This document shows, in pieces, positions 33,925 through 42,884 of a DNA stretch of 64,000 nt. The stretch spans positions 1-64,000 of the forward strand of contig OMYT01000011.1 in NCBI GenBank assembly GCA_900315315.1. Reading direction: 5' to 3'. A program made the position numbers and the translations under genes. The notes below the pieces were generated by a model. It saw only the letters and a list, made by a program, of their open reading frames with translations. It did no database searches and was not told the origin of the DNA. The stretch comes from an uncultured Eubacteriales bacterium (lineage in GTDB: Bacteria > Bacillota > Clostridia > Christensenellales > Aristaeellaceae). Every line of letters begins with the position of its first letter. Within the stretch, counting starts at the first letter, position 1.

Positions 33925-34976
33925 TTGAGAAAATCCAGTCACTAATGGAGCGCCGGCAAGAACTGTCTGAAGCCATTGCCCAGCCGGAAGTTATTCAGGA
34001 TTTCCCTCGTTACCAGCGTTGCCTGAAGGAGCTTTCTTCCCTGGAGCCTATCGCGCAGCACTATGAAAAGCTTCAGTCTGTCGAAAAACATATTGAGGAC
34101 GCCCGTGAACTTCTCTCCGATCCTGATCTGGCCGCTGAGGCTGATCAGGAACTGCGCATTTTATCTTCGGAACGGGATACGCTGCTCGATGAACTGAAAT
34201 TGATGCTGGTTCCGCCGGACCCCCTGGACAGCCGTAATGTAATCATGGAGATTCGTGCCGGAGTCGGCGGAGACGAAGCAGCCCTGTTCGCAGGAGATTT
34301 GCTGCGGATGTATCTGAAATATGCAGACCGTAACGGTCTTACAGCTTCCATCCTTTCCCTCAGCGATACGGATCTTGGCGGTGTTAATGAAGCTCTTTTG
34401 ATGATTTCCGGCCCGAATGCCTTTGCCCGAATGAAGTTTGAAAGCGGTGTTCACTGTGTCAAGCGGGTCCCGGTAACTGAAAGCGGCGGACGTATCCATA
34501 CGTCCACCGTCACCGTAGCAGTTTTCCCCGAGGCGGAAGAAGTCGAGATCGCCATTGATCCTGCTGACCTCCGGATTGACGTTTATCATGCTTCAGGACA
34601 TGGCGGGCAGGGTGTCAATACAACAGACAGCGCCGTCCGGATCACACACATGCCCTCAGGTCTTGTTGTTACCTGCCAGGACGAACGAAGCCAGCTCGAA
34701 AACAAAGCCAAGGCACTTCGTGTTCTCCGCTCCCGTCTCCTGGATAAAGCCCGCCAGGCACAGGAAGATGCACATGCGGCCGACCGGAAAAGCCAGATCG
34801 GCTGGGGTGAGCGCAGTGACAGAATCCGCACCTACTACTTCAACCATGACTATGTTGTAGACCACCGTCTCGGTCTGACAGTAAACCGCACAGCCAACGT
34901 TATGAACGGAGAATTGACGCCTTTTATCGACGCCCTTCGTCTGGCTGAAAAGACCGAAAAACTGACTGCCCAATAA
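33921..34976 (+). CDS. prfA: peptide chain release factor 1
   Basis: Cytoplasmic factor of 351 residues that ends translation at UAA and UAG. Stop-codon recognition motif PVT near residue 185 (the PxT form marks RF1; RF2 has SPF), in VPVTESGGRIHTST. The catalytic GGQ is at residues 228-230 in HASGHGGQGVNTTDSAVRI and is the predicted target of the adjacent PrmC. Length slightly below 360 but complete. The start overlaps the prmC stop by four bases. Confidence 0.96.
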   Translation: MIEKIQSLMERRQELSEAIAQPEVIQDFPRYQRCLKELSSLEPIAQHYEKLQSVEKHIEDARELLSDPDLAAEADQELRILSSERDTLLDELKLMLVPPDPLDSRNVIMEIRAGVGGDEAALFAGDLLRMYLKYADRNGLTASILSLSDTDLGGVNEALLMISGPNAFARMKFESGVHCVKRVPVTESGGRIHTSTVTVAVFPEAEEVEIAIDPADLRIDVYHASGHGGQGVNTTDSAVRITHMPSGLVVTCQDERSQLENKAKALRVLRSRLLDKARQAQEDAHAADRKSQIGWGERSDRIRTYYFNHDYVVDHRLGLTVNRTANVMNGELTPFIDALRLAEKTEKLTAQ

Positions 34977-34999
34977 CCGGATCGAAGGAGTCGCACCCC

Positions 35000-36037
35000 A
35001 TGCATACAAAAGTTCTTCTTCCCGATGAGTCTTCCTATGCTTTTGCTTCCGATCTGCTGAAGCAGGGAAAACTCGTTGCTTTTCCTACTGAAACCGTATA
35101 CGGTCTCGGCGCCGATGCGCTGAACAAAAATGCCGTTCTCTCTATTTTTGAAGCCAAAGGCCGCCCGGCGGACAATCCGCTGATTGTTCATATTCATGAT
35201 CGGTCTCAGCTTGACGAACTCTGCTCCATTCCCCCGCTGGCTGAACCGCTGATGGATGCTTTCTGGCCCGGTCCTTTAACCATGCTATTTATACGAAAGC
35301 CGTCTGTCCCGCCGGAAGTAACCGCGGGCCTGCCAACCGTTGCCATTCGGATGCCTTCCCACCCTGTTGCTGCCGCCATGCTGAAAGCATGCGGCCTGCC
35401 GGTTGCCGCCCCATCCGCCAACCGTTCCGGGCGGCCCAGTCCAACCACAGCGGCCCATGTTCTGGAGGATATGAACGATAGAATTCCGCTCATCCTCGAC
35501 GGTGGTGCCTGTGATGTGGGTCTGGAATCCACAGTACTCGACCTTTGTCATGAGCAGCCGACAATTCTACGCCCCGGCGGAGTCACAAAGGATATGCTGG
35601 AATCTGTTCTCGGCCGGGAAGTACTTCTGGCAGGCAGCATTCTCCGTCCCCTCGGCGAAAATGAAGTGGCTCTCTCTCCCGGTATGCGCTATAAACACTA
35701 TGCACCAAAGGGTGCCGTCACCCTGATTGACGGGCCGGAAGAGCGGACAGTCCCGCTTCTTCGCCGTCTTTGCCTGGAACAGAAGCAGGCAGGCAAAAAA
35801 TCTTGTGTCCTTTGTTTTACAGAGCATCTGGAATCTCTTTCCGACTGTGATCCACATGACATCGGTTCCGCCTCTTCCCCGGACGAAATCGCACACCGTC
35901 TTTTTGATACGCTTCGCCGTCTGGATGAAGAAGGAATGGAAATCGTCTTCAGTGAAGTCATCCCGCCTGAAGGTATGGGTCTGGCCGTAATGAATCGTCT
36001 AGGCCGCGCCGCTGCTTTCCGTACGATTCATGCATAA
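35000..36037 (+). CDS. tsaC: L-threonylcarbamoyladenylate synthase (Sua5/YwlC type)
   Basis: Cytoplasmic enzyme of 345 residues that makes threonylcarbamoyl-AMP from threonine, bicarbonate and ATP, the first step of tRNA t6A37 formation. YrdC domain (about 10-205): AFPTETVYGLGADA, KGRPADNPLIVHI, WPGPLTM, LPVAAPSANRSGRPSPT. The C-terminal Sua5 domain (about 230-345) begins LSPGMRYKHYAPKG. AAGGAG precedes the ATG. Last gene of the prfA operon. Its product feeds the substrate later methylthiolated by MtaB, also in this window. Confidence 0.94.
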   Translation: MHTKVLLPDESSYAFASDLLKQGKLVAFPTETVYGLGADALNKNAVLSIFEAKGRPADNPLIVHIHDRSQLDELCSIPPLAEPLMDAFWPGPLTMLFIRKPSVPPEVTAGLPTVAIRMPSHPVAAAMLKACGLPVAAPSANRSGRPSPTTAAHVLEDMNDRIPLILDGGACDVGLESTVLDLCHEQPTILRPGGVTKDMLESVLGREVLLAGSILRPLGENEVALSPGMRYKHYAPKGAVTLIDGPEERTVPLLRRLCLEQKQAGKKSCVLCFTEHLESLSDCDPHDIGSASSPDEIAHRLFDTLRRLDEEGMEIVFSEVIPPEGMGLAVMNRLGRAAAFRTIHA

Positions 36038-36067
36038 AAAACCGGTCTCCATCAAGAGGCCGGTTTT
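36038..36067. terminator. bidirectional terminator between tsaC and pgi
   Basis: Stem AAACCGGTCTC/GAGGCCGGTTT with one G-U pair; it carries A-rich and T-rich flanks so works on both strands. Confidence 0.75.
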
Positions 36068-36080
36068 GCTACATAAACCC

Positions 36081-37664
36081 TTAAATTTTCAAAAGATCGC
36101 TGAACGCTTTCAGCGCCCCGTCCGTCTCATGCGCCAGCACTTTCTTGGCAAGCACTTTGCCCAGCTGCACGCCTTCCTGGTCAAAGCTGTTCAGGTTCCA
36201 CAGGAAGCCCTGGAACATCACCTTGTTCTCAAAATGGGAAAGCAGAGCACCCAGCGCTTCGGGGGTCAGTTTTTCCCCGATGATAATGCTGGAGGGCCGG
36301 TTTCCGGCAAAGTGTTTATTCAGGTTTTCATCCTGTTTTCCGCAGGCAAACGCAACCATCTGTGCCGCCACGTTTGCGCACAGTTTCTGCTGGCTGGTGC
36401 TTCCCTGGATCACCACGTCCGTTTCAGCCTGGTTGTTCACAAAGCCGATGAACTGCAGCGGAATGATATCCGTGCCCTGATGAAGCAGCTGATAGAAGGA
36501 GTGCTGACCGTTGGTTCCGGGTTCGCCGAAGATGATCGGGCCGGTGGGATAATGAACCGGCTCCCCTCTTCGGTTCACGCTCTTGCCGTTGGATTCCATG
36601 TCCAGCTGCTGCAGATGGGCCGGGAAGCGGCTCAGCGCCTGGGAATACGGAAGTACAGCCGTTGCCGGGTAACCGAGAATGTTCCGTTCATAAACGCCGA
36701 TCAGAGCATCCAGCATCGCCGGATTCTTCAGGGGATCCTTTTCGGTCGCCAGGCGGTCTTCTTCCGCCGCGCCCTGTAGAAAGCGGTCAAAAATCTCAGG
36801 TCCGAAGGCAATCGACAGAACAGCGCCGCCCACCGCAGAGGTGGAGGAATACCGTCCGCCGATATAGTCGTCCATAAAGAATGCGGCAAGATAATCACTG
36901 CTGCTTGCCAGCGGTGAAGTCTCGCTGGTCACGGCGATCATGTGCTTCGACGCATCCAGGCCTGCGTTCTGAAGCGCATCCTTCACAAACGCCTCGTTGG
37001 TCAGCGTTTCCAGGGTCGTCCCGGATTTGGAAACCAGTACAAAGATCGTCCTGGAAGCATCCAGGGAAGAAAGCACTGCCGCTGCATCATCCGGATCCAC
37101 GTTGCTGATGAACTTCGCTTCCATTTTGAAAGCGTTGTTCTTCCGCGCCCAGTTCTCCATCGCCATATACATGGCACGGGGACCGAGATCACTTCCGCCG
37201 ATGCCAATCTGACAAACCGTAGTAAATTTCTCACCTTTCTCGTTGACGATTTCACCGCTGTGCACCTTGTTGGCAAAGGACGCGATCTTTTTCTGCTGTT
37301 CTGTATAGAAAGCCCGCTTGTCCGTCCCGTCGGCCATCACCGGTCCACCAAGCTGCCCACGGGTCAGCTGATGGAGTACCAGCCGTTTCTCCCCGGTGTT
37401 AATCACCGCGCCATTGTACAGTTCCTCGAATTTGCCAGCCAGCTGCGATTCTTCAGCCAGTGCTTTCAGTTTCTGCAGGATCCCGTCATCCACCTGCTTC
37501 GCGGCATAGGAATACGTTAACCCTGCCGCCATAGGGACCTGATATTTTGCAACTCTCTCCGCGCCGGCTTCGCCGGCCATGGCTTTTGTCAGATCAACTT
37601 TGCTTCCGTCGCTTTTCAGCTCCTGAAAGGACTTCAGTTCATCGAGATTCTTCCATTCGTTCAT
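36081..37664 (-). CDS. pgi: glucose-6-phosphate isomerase
   Basis: Cytoplasmic glycolytic enzyme of 527 residues that interconverts glucose 6-phosphate and fructose 6-phosphate. Both family signatures are visible: DDYIGGRYSSTSAVGG near 265-280 and GPIIFGEPGTNGQHSFYQLL near 375-395. The phosphate-binding loop SKSGTTLET is also present. It belongs to the longer (about 530-residue) subgroup, not the 450-residue form usual in Bacillus. AAGGAGG precedes the ATG. Monocistronic with its own promoter. Confidence 0.95.
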   Translation of the reverse strand: MNEWKNLDELKSFQELKSDGSKVDLTKAMAGEAGAERVAKYQVPMAAGLTYSYAAKQVDDGILQKLKALAEESQLAGKFEELYNGAVINTGEKRLVLHQLTRGQLGGPVMADGTDKRAFYTEQQKKIASFANKVHSGEIVNEKGEKFTTVCQIGIGGSDLGPRAMYMAMENWARKNNAFKMEAKFISNVDPDDAAAVLSSLDASRTIFVLVSKSGTTLETLTNEAFVKDALQNAGLDASKHMIAVTSETSPLASSSDYLAAFFMDDYIGGRYSSTSAVGGAVLSIAFGPEIFDRFLQGAAEEDRLATEKDPLKNPAMLDALIGVYERNILGYPATAVLPYSQALSRFPAHLQQLDMESNGKSVNRRGEPVHYPTGPIIFGEPGTNGQHSFYQLLHQGTDIIPLQFIGFVNNQAETDVVIQGSTSQQKLCANVAAQMVAFACGKQDENLNKHFAGNRPSSIIIGEKLTPEALGALLSHFENKVMFQGFLWNLNSFDQEGVQLGKVLAKKVLAHETDGALKAFSDLLKI

Positions 37665-37696
37665 GGTATGACCTCCTTGGATATTACTGTATCTCT

Positions 37697-37725
37697 ATTA
37701 TATCTTCCGCCGGGAACTCTTTCAA
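37697..37725 (-). promoter_or_regulatory. strong sigma-A promoter of pgi
   Basis: On the minus strand TTGAAA, 17 bp, perfect TATAAT, squeezed between the stop of the upstream gene and pgi. Confidence 0.85.
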
Positions 37726-37727
37726 GG

Positions 37728-38957
37728 TCATTCTTCCTGGTTTTCCGTGTGTCCGATCCCGATCAGCGAGGTAACTGTGCGGACAAAGTTTTTCTTTTTG
37801 AAGGTTGCAAGTTTATTCAGCATCCTCCCGCGGAAAATCAGCGCCATCGTATTGCCTCCGTCAAGATTAAGCGCCTGCGTGACGCCGCGCTCCTTCATCA
37901 TCTCGGCGACCCGCTGCAGCATAGTGCCCTTGCTGTCTTTGTTTCTGCCCTGCACTGACAGAACCAGGTAATGGTTTGGTTCGATCATTCCCAGTGCATG
38001 TCTGGGCTCAATGCTGCGGTAGTATGAGTACAGCAGCGGATTGATCTCTCCGTCACGAAGAAGGATCGGCCCGAAACTGAAGACATTCACTGCCCCTTTT
38101 TCAAGCAGTTCCTGTGCAGTATATTCTGTACACTCGTATACCTCCAGCCGTCCGTCCGGATACTGAGCCATCATATCCAGGTTCGGCAGATGGTGCCCGG
38201 TTTTACTGTTTGTTTTCTCGCTGATGATCCGTCCTTCGCGGATGATGATCCCGACAGTCTCTTTGTCTGCCATCCTCGTCGCATAAAAATCGTCGGAAAA
38301 GCCCAGTACGAATTCTTCATCCCGGGAAATATCATAGGGATAACGGAATTTCTTTCCCGGATGCTCCGGGTCTGTGATCGCTGTGCGGAATGTTTCCCCG
38401 TTCCGAGTCAGGATTTCAGTCTCAAACCATTCCAGTGGAACAGACGGTTCTTCTCCCCGCCGGATAAAGATCTGCAGATCTTTACCAAGATAAACCCATT
38501 GTCCTGCCTCATCATTTTCATAAAAATACTCGCCTTCCCGGTCCAGAAAGCCTTCCTGATCCCGTTCCGGCCAGTCCGCTTCAATGATCGGTCCGGGGGA
38601 CGGAAGCGGTTCAAGGGTCGGTTTCGGTTTCCGAACCGCTTCATCTGAGAAAAGCTTCTCCTCTGTTTCAGAATCGACTTCCCCCGTTTCAATCAGACCG
38701 TTCAGACGTTGGAACTCCATTACCGCCGCTGCTGTCTTCTCATTATACTTTTTGGTAATGGTCCCCTGTTCCATATATCCGAGTTTCTGGAGTCTTACTT
38801 TTACTTCCAGCACACGGTTCCCCTTGGATCCAATAGCCAGCGTCTGTTCTTCGCCGACAGCGGGAAAGTATAGCAATATGCACAGAGTCATCATGACCGC
38901 AGCCATCATCATACATAGAACACCGCGGCTTGTCGCAACTTTTCCGATCCTGATCAT
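37728..38957 (-). CDS. exported phosphodiester glycosidase-like protein (NAGPA) with peptidoglycan-binding domain
   Basis: Protein of 409 residues. N-terminal signal or anchor helix (about 12-36), then a peptidoglycan-binding type 1 domain (about 42-105: GSKGNRVLEVKVRLQKLGYM, AAVMEFQRLNGL), a Pro-rich linker, and a NAGPA/DUF2233 domain (about 200-400) with NVFSFGPILLRDGEI, PRHALGM and TQALNLDGGNTMAL. NAGPA-type domains cleave sugar phosphodiesters in known members; here a wall polymer could be the target, which is inference. The Gly-rich GGGS of the family is GGNT here. AGGAGG lies before the ATG. Follows rpsI after a terminator. Confidence 0.85.
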   Translation of the reverse strand: MIRIGKVATSRGVLCMMMAAVMMTLCILLYFPAVGEEQTLAIGSKGNRVLEVKVRLQKLGYMEQGTITKKYNEKTAAAVMEFQRLNGLIETGEVDSETEEKLFSDEAVRKPKPTLEPLPSPGPIIEADWPERDQEGFLDREGEYFYENDEAGQWVYLGKDLQIFIRRGEEPSVPLEWFETEILTRNGETFRTAITDPEHPGKKFRYPYDISRDEEFVLGFSDDFYATRMADKETVGIIIREGRIISEKTNSKTGHHLPNLDMMAQYPDGRLEVYECTEYTAQELLEKGAVNVFSFGPILLRDGEINPLLYSYYRSIEPRHALGMIEPNHYLVLSVQGRNKDSKGTMLQRVAEMMKERGVTQALNLDGGNTMALIFRGRMLNKLATFKKKNFVRTVTSLIGIGHTENQEE

Positions 38958-38973
38958 GACATTCCTCCTGAAT

Positions 38974-39005
38974 TAAAATCCCTGCACCGAAACGGTACAG
39001 GGATT
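38974..39005 (-). terminator. hairpin after rpsI
   Basis: On the minus strand, stem AATCCCTGTACCG/CGGTGCAGGGATT with a three-base loop and TTTTAA following. Downstream gene starts 17 bp later and may depend on read-through. Confidence 0.7.
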
Positions 39006-39021
39006 GCAATCTGATAAAGAA

Positions 39022-39411
39022 TCAGCGTTTGCTGAACTGAGGAGCCCGACGGGCAGCCTTCAGACCGTACTTCTTGCGTTCCTTCATACGAGGATCGCGG
39101 GTCAGCAGGCCGGCTTTTTTAAGAGTACCGCGCAGCTCCGGATCAGCCTTGCACAGGGCACGGCTGATGCCATGACGGATCGCACCGGCCTGGCCGGTCA
39201 GCCCGCCGCCGTTCACGTTCACCAGCACATCAAAATTGCCGGTGTTGGTCAGCGTCAGGGGCTGACGAACAGTCATCTTCAGGGTTTCAAGACCAAAATA
39301 ATGATCGATATCACGCTTGTTGATCGTGATCTTTCCATCGCCGGCAACCAAACGGACGCGGGCAACGGCTTTCTTACGGCGACCAACCGCATTGTATGCT
39401 ACCTTAGCCAT
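39022..39411 (-). CDS. rpsI: 30S ribosomal protein S9
   Basis: Small-subunit protein of 129 residues whose C-terminal tail touches the P-site tRNA anticodon loop. Family features: [38 protein letters not shown], and the C-terminus [28 protein letters not shown] basic tail ending KR (last 24 residues). Second gene of the conserved rplM-rpsI operon, 21 bp after rplM. Confidence 0.97.
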   Translation of the reverse strand: MAKVAYNAVGRRKKAVARVRLVAGDGKITINKRDIDHYFGLETLKMTVRQPLTLTNTGNFDVLVNVNGGGLTGQAGAIRHGISRALCKADPELRGTLKKAGLLTRDPRMKERKKYGLKAARRAPQFSKR

Positions 39412-39432
39412 TCTTATTTACTCCTTTCCGCG

Positions 39433-39864
39433 TCACTTCAGATCCAGTGCTTCGGGCTTCTGAGCAGCCTGCTCATGCTCGGGACCGGCATAAACCTTAA
39501 GCTTCCGGGCCATCTGACGTCCCAGAGGTCCCTTCGGCAACATACCGACAACCGCGCGGCGAACCGCAAACTCGGGTTTCTCAGCCATCAGCTTACGATA
39601 CTTGGTCTCTTTCAGACCACCAGCATAACCGCTGTGATGATAGTAGATCTTCTGATCCAGCTTTTTACCGGTCAGTACTGCTTTTGAAGCGTTCACGATA
39701 ATCACATAGTCACCGGTATCCATGTTGGGAGTATAGATCGGCTTGTTCTTTCCGCGAAGGATGTTAGCAACCTGGCTCGCCAGACGGCCGAGAACCATCC
39801 CGTCCGCGTCGACAACGTACCATTTCCGGTCGATGTCCGCAGCCTTTGGAATAAATGTCTTCAA
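39433..39864 (-). CDS. rplM: 50S ribosomal protein L13
   Basis: Early-assembly large-subunit protein of 143 residues. Marks: [26 protein letters not shown] segment ([20 protein letters not shown]), and [19 protein letters not shown]. The start codon is TTG, chosen because AAGGAGG lies seven bases upstream and no ATG/GTG fits the family N-terminus. It has its own promoter and a short leader with a hairpin, as L13 mRNAs in Bacillota often do. Confidence 0.96.
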   Translation of the reverse strand: MKTFIPKAADIDRKWYVVDADGMVLGRLASQVANILRGKNKPIYTPNMDTGDYVIIVNASKAVLTGKKLDQKIYYHHSGYAGGLKETKYRKLMAEKPEFAVRRAVVGMLPKGPLGRQMARKLKVYAGPEHEQAAQKPEALDLK

Positions 39865-39883
39865 AGTACTTCCTCCTTGGGTT

Positions 39884-39913
39884 CAATGGCTACCGGGGCT
39901 AGCGGAGCTATTG
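39884..39913 (-). promoter_or_regulatory. rplM 5' leader hairpin
   Basis: On the minus strand the leader folds with CAATAGCT near 39913 facing AGCCATTG near 39884 (one mismatch). Regulation by L13, as for L13 leaders in Bacillus, is inference; I did not match a model. Confidence 0.35.
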
Positions 39914-39926
39914 ATTGCCAACCGCT

Positions 39927-39955
39927 ATTCTACGTCAAACCATAAACGAAGTCAA
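39927..39955 (-). promoter_or_regulatory. sigma-A promoter of rplM-rpsI
   Basis: On the minus strand TTGACT, 17 bp, TAGAAT. Confidence 0.8.
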
Positions 39956-39964
39956 GCTTTTTCT

Positions 39965-42154
39965 TTATTTCTCACTCACCCAATGCATCTGAACCGCCGG
40001 ATAATCTCCATTCAGCGGAAAATAAGTGTATCCGCCGTACATAAGTGCCGCACCGCTCGCGATTTCTCCTGTCTCTTCCGCACGGTACATGCGGTCCGGA
40101 TCCAACCCTTTCAGACGAATGTATGGGAACGCGGCATTAGCCCGCACATGGCTTCCAACAAGATTAACCAGCGCTTCCCGCCTGTCCGGTGAAACGAACA
40201 TCCATGCTGTAAAATCAGCTGTTTCACCGATCTCGTCCAATCTGTAGTAATCGCCGTTTGCCAGAATCGGGCGGAAGCGCCGGAAGGATTTGATCTGTTC
40301 ACGGATCTCTGTCTTTTCATTTTCCGTCAGCAGTGCCGGATTCATTTCATACCCAAACGTTCCAGACATGGCAACAATCCCGCGCGTCTTCATGGGAACC
40401 GTCCTCCCGGTCTGATGGTTCGGACAGGCTGAAACATGGGCTCCCATTGTGCAGGGCGGATAACCGTAAGAAGTTCCCCGCTGAATCTCAAGCCGTTCGA
40501 TTGCATCCGTATCGTCTGAGCACCAGATCTGCGGAGTATAATACAGCATGCCTGCGTCAAACCGTCCGCCACCGCCTGAACACCCTTCGATCAACAGATC
40601 CGGATATCGTTCCAGCAAACGTTCGAGAAGACTGTAAGTACCCAATATGAACCTGTGTGCGGTCTCCCCCTGACGGTCTTCCGGCAGTGCATGAGAATAG
40701 ATATTTGCCATGGAACGGTTAAAGTCCCACTTAATATACTCGATCTTTACCTTGTCAAGAATATCACTCAAAGCGTTATACAGATAATCCTGTGTCTCCT
40801 GTCTGCTCATATCAAGCACAAGCTGGTTTCTGCCCACTACCGGCTTTCGGCCCGGATCAGACAGCGCCCAATCCGGATGTGAACGATACAGATCGGAATC
40901 TTCGCTGATCATCTCAGGTTCTACCCACAGTCCGAACTTCAGGCCTTTAGCGTGAATCTTTTCGGATAATTCAGCCAGGGAGCAACCGAGTTTTTTCTCA
41001 TTGCAGGTCCAGTCTCCGAGACCGGTTGTATCATCTTCCCGCTTGCCGAACCAGCCATCGTCCAGTACTAGCATATCCATTCCCAGTTCTTTTGCTTCCC
41101 CGGCCAGATTCAGCAGGCTCTCCTTATCGAAATTGAAGTAGGATGCTTCCCAGCTGTTCAGCAGCACAGGAGCCTCCGCATTTTTCCATTTCGGGTGAAT
41201 CACCTCATCACGGATAATCCGGTGATAATTCCGGCTCAGTCCGTTCAGTCCTCCGTCGCTGTAACTCAGAATCGCTTCCGGTGTCTGGAATTCATCCCCT
41301 TTTTCAAGTTTCCATCGGAATGTTTCCGGATGGATACCGGCAACAAATCTGACGCTGCCCATCTGATCCGCGCCGGTCTCTTCCAGATGGTTTCCGGAAT
41401 ACATAAGCATGAATCCCCAGCATTCTCCTTCATTCTCTGTTGTGTTCCGGTTGCATAGGATGACATACGGATTGCTGTGGTGGCTGCTGGTTCCCCGGGT
41501 AGAACCTGCGGATATGCATCCGCCTTTGGGAATGGAAAGTCTTTCGGGATTTCTTTCCATATTATGCCGTCCGTGAAAATGAATCAGTTCCCGAGGACTG
41601 CCGCACGCGAAGTCAATGCTCACAGAAGCCGCTTTTCTCAGGCAGATCGTCATAGCCCCTGTGTTTTCCAGCCGTACACTTCGAACAATAATATCCTGCT
41701 CTTCAAAGACATAGTAGATCAGGTGAACAGTCAGCCCGTAAACCTTGTCTCGCAGAATGATTTCCAGGCCTTCTGTCGATTCATTCCCCCGTACACCGGG
41801 AAGCCCCGCCGGTTTGACCTTTCCCTGCAGTTTTCGTGCCGATTCAAAACGCAGTTCGCACGTCCGGCTCCCGTTCCCGGCTTCTGCCAGAAGCGCGGGA
41901 ATCCGATAGTCGCCGGCCCCTCCTGTAGGATATTCCTGTGGCAGCGTATCTGTCGAATAGCTCCGGTCATCTTGCCTGTCGTAAGGATTCCCGCTGAAAG
42001 CACGGTCAATCCGTCGATTCAGATAGCTCATATCATCTGTTGTTTTCCGGCCGTAATATACATGGTTAAGAAGGCCTTCTTCGTCCGTCTTCATCTGATA
42101 CAGAGAGTTCTTTGTTTCAAGAGAGAAAAGCCCGTCCCGGATCCTGATACCCAT
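39965..42154 (-). CDS. alpha-galactosidase, glycoside hydrolase family 36
   Basis: Enzyme of 729 residues, the size of bacterial GH36 tetrameric alpha-galactosidases, which release galactose from raffinose-type oligosaccharides. No signal peptide, so cytoplasmic. N-terminal beta-sandwich, then a TIM barrel. Predicted nucleophile Asp near 478 in KWDFNRS; acid/base Asp near 548 in CSDDTDAIERL; also VLDDGWFGKR and EGCSGGGGRFDAGMLYY. The start is ATG with AAAGGAA upstream; the extension to 42217 is rejected. Not in an operon with a sugar transporter, so its substrate probably enters through another system. Confidence 0.94.
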   Translation of the reverse strand: MGIRIRDGLFSLETKNSLYQMKTDEEGLLNHVYYGRKTTDDMSYLNRRIDRAFSGNPYDRQDDRSYSTDTLPQEYPTGGAGDYRIPALLAEAGNGSRTCELRFESARKLQGKVKPAGLPGVRGNESTEGLEIILRDKVYGLTVHLIYYVFEEQDIIVRSVRLENTGAMTICLRKAASVSIDFACGSPRELIHFHGRHNMERNPERLSIPKGGCISAGSTRGTSSHHSNPYVILCNRNTTENEGECWGFMLMYSGNHLEETGADQMGSVRFVAGIHPETFRWKLEKGDEFQTPEAILSYSDGGLNGLSRNYHRIIRDEVIHPKWKNAEAPVLLNSWEASYFNFDKESLLNLAGEAKELGMDMLVLDDGWFGKREDDTTGLGDWTCNEKKLGCSLAELSEKIHAKGLKFGLWVEPEMISEDSDLYRSHPDWALSDPGRKPVVGRNQLVLDMSRQETQDYLYNALSDILDKVKIEYIKWDFNRSMANIYSHALPEDRQGETAHRFILGTYSLLERLLERYPDLLIEGCSGGGGRFDAGMLYYTPQIWCSDDTDAIERLEIQRGTSYGYPPCTMGAHVSACPNHQTGRTVPMKTRGIVAMSGTFGYEMNPALLTENEKTEIREQIKSFRRFRPILANGDYYRLDEIGETADFTAWMFVSPDRREALVNLVGSHVRANAAFPYIRLKGLDPDRMYRAEETGEIASGAALMYGGYTYFPLNGDYPAVQMHWVSEK

Positions 42155-42184
42155 AATACTTCGTTCCTTTCTGAAGATAAAACC

Positions 42185-42213
42185 ATTATATATGTTTTGC
42201 CATCTCCGGAAAA
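42185..42213 (-). promoter_or_regulatory. putative promoter of the alpha-galactosidase
   Basis: On the minus strand a perfect TATAAT with TTTTCC 17 bp upstream as a poor -35 box, as is common at activator-dependent sugar genes. Confidence 0.45.
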
Positions 42214-42220
42214 GCACCAG

Positions 42221-42252
42221 ACGAAAAAAACCGCCTGAAATTTCAGGCAGTT
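42221..42252 (-). terminator. terminator of the ABC-HAD operon
   Basis: On the minus strand AACTGCCTGAAA/TTTCAGGCGGTT forms a stem around a perfect 16-bp palindrome, followed by TTTTTTT. Confidence 0.88.
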
Positions 42253-42263
42253 GAAAAAATCAT

Positions 42264-42884
42264 TTATTTTTCTCTGATGTTTATGCCGAAATCAACCAAT
42301 TTGCGTTCCAGTTCATCTGCGTCTCCGTGAAACACAATTCCTTGCCAGCCGCATGCGATCGCTCCGGCCACGTTCGCCGGTGCGTCGTCAATAAACAGGC
42401 ATTCCTCCGGTTTCAGATGATATTTCTCTGAAAAGATCCTGTAAATCTCTTTGCAGGGTTTTACCGCGTGAACATTGCATGAAATCAATGTACCGTCAAA
42501 ATACCGGCTTGCCGGGACCTTTTGCCAGTACTTCGGCTGCATCGCGCTCGCATTGCTCAGCAGCCAGATACCGTATCCGGATTCCTTCAGTCTTCTGACC
42601 AGGTCTTCCATTCCGGGAACCTGTTCTCTAGGAAAAGCCCAGTTGTACAATAGTTCCCTGACGGTCTCCCTTAGTTTTTCCGGTATCCGGGCCATAATCT
42701 TCGGTTCGGCTGTTTCTTCCGTCAACGTCCCCTCATCCATCTGTGCCCATTCAACGGATCGGAACAGTTCGTTCCGGATCAGTTTCCTGTCACCAGGATC
42801 ATGAATATCAGCCCGGTCCATGAACATTTCGGGATCAAAGCGGATCATCACCTGTCCCATGTCAAATACGATATTCCGAATCAT
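42264..42884 (-). CDS. HAD superfamily phosphatase (YihX-like)
   Basis: Cytoplasmic HAD-IA phosphatase of 206 residues. Motif I FDMGQVMI (nucleophile Asp8; the usual second Asp is Gly, as in the YihX group), motif II LLSNAS, motif III Lys in HAVKPCKEIY, motif IV LFIDDAPANVAGA. The alpha-helical cap lies at about 15-90. YihX releases phosphate from alpha-glucose 1-phosphate; a sugar phosphate substrate here is a guess. The start overlaps the permease stop by four bases, so it belongs to the ABC operon and may process the imported compound. Confidence 0.88.
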   Translation of the reverse strand: MIRNIVFDMGQVMIRFDPEMFMDRADIHDPGDRKLIRNELFRSVEWAQMDEGTLTEETAEPKIMARIPEKLRETVRELLYNWAFPREQVPGMEDLVRRLKESGYGIWLLSNASAMQPKYWQKVPASRYFDGTLISCNVHAVKPCKEIYRIFSEKYHLKPEECLFIDDAPANVAGAIACGWQGIVFHGDADELERKLVDFGINIREK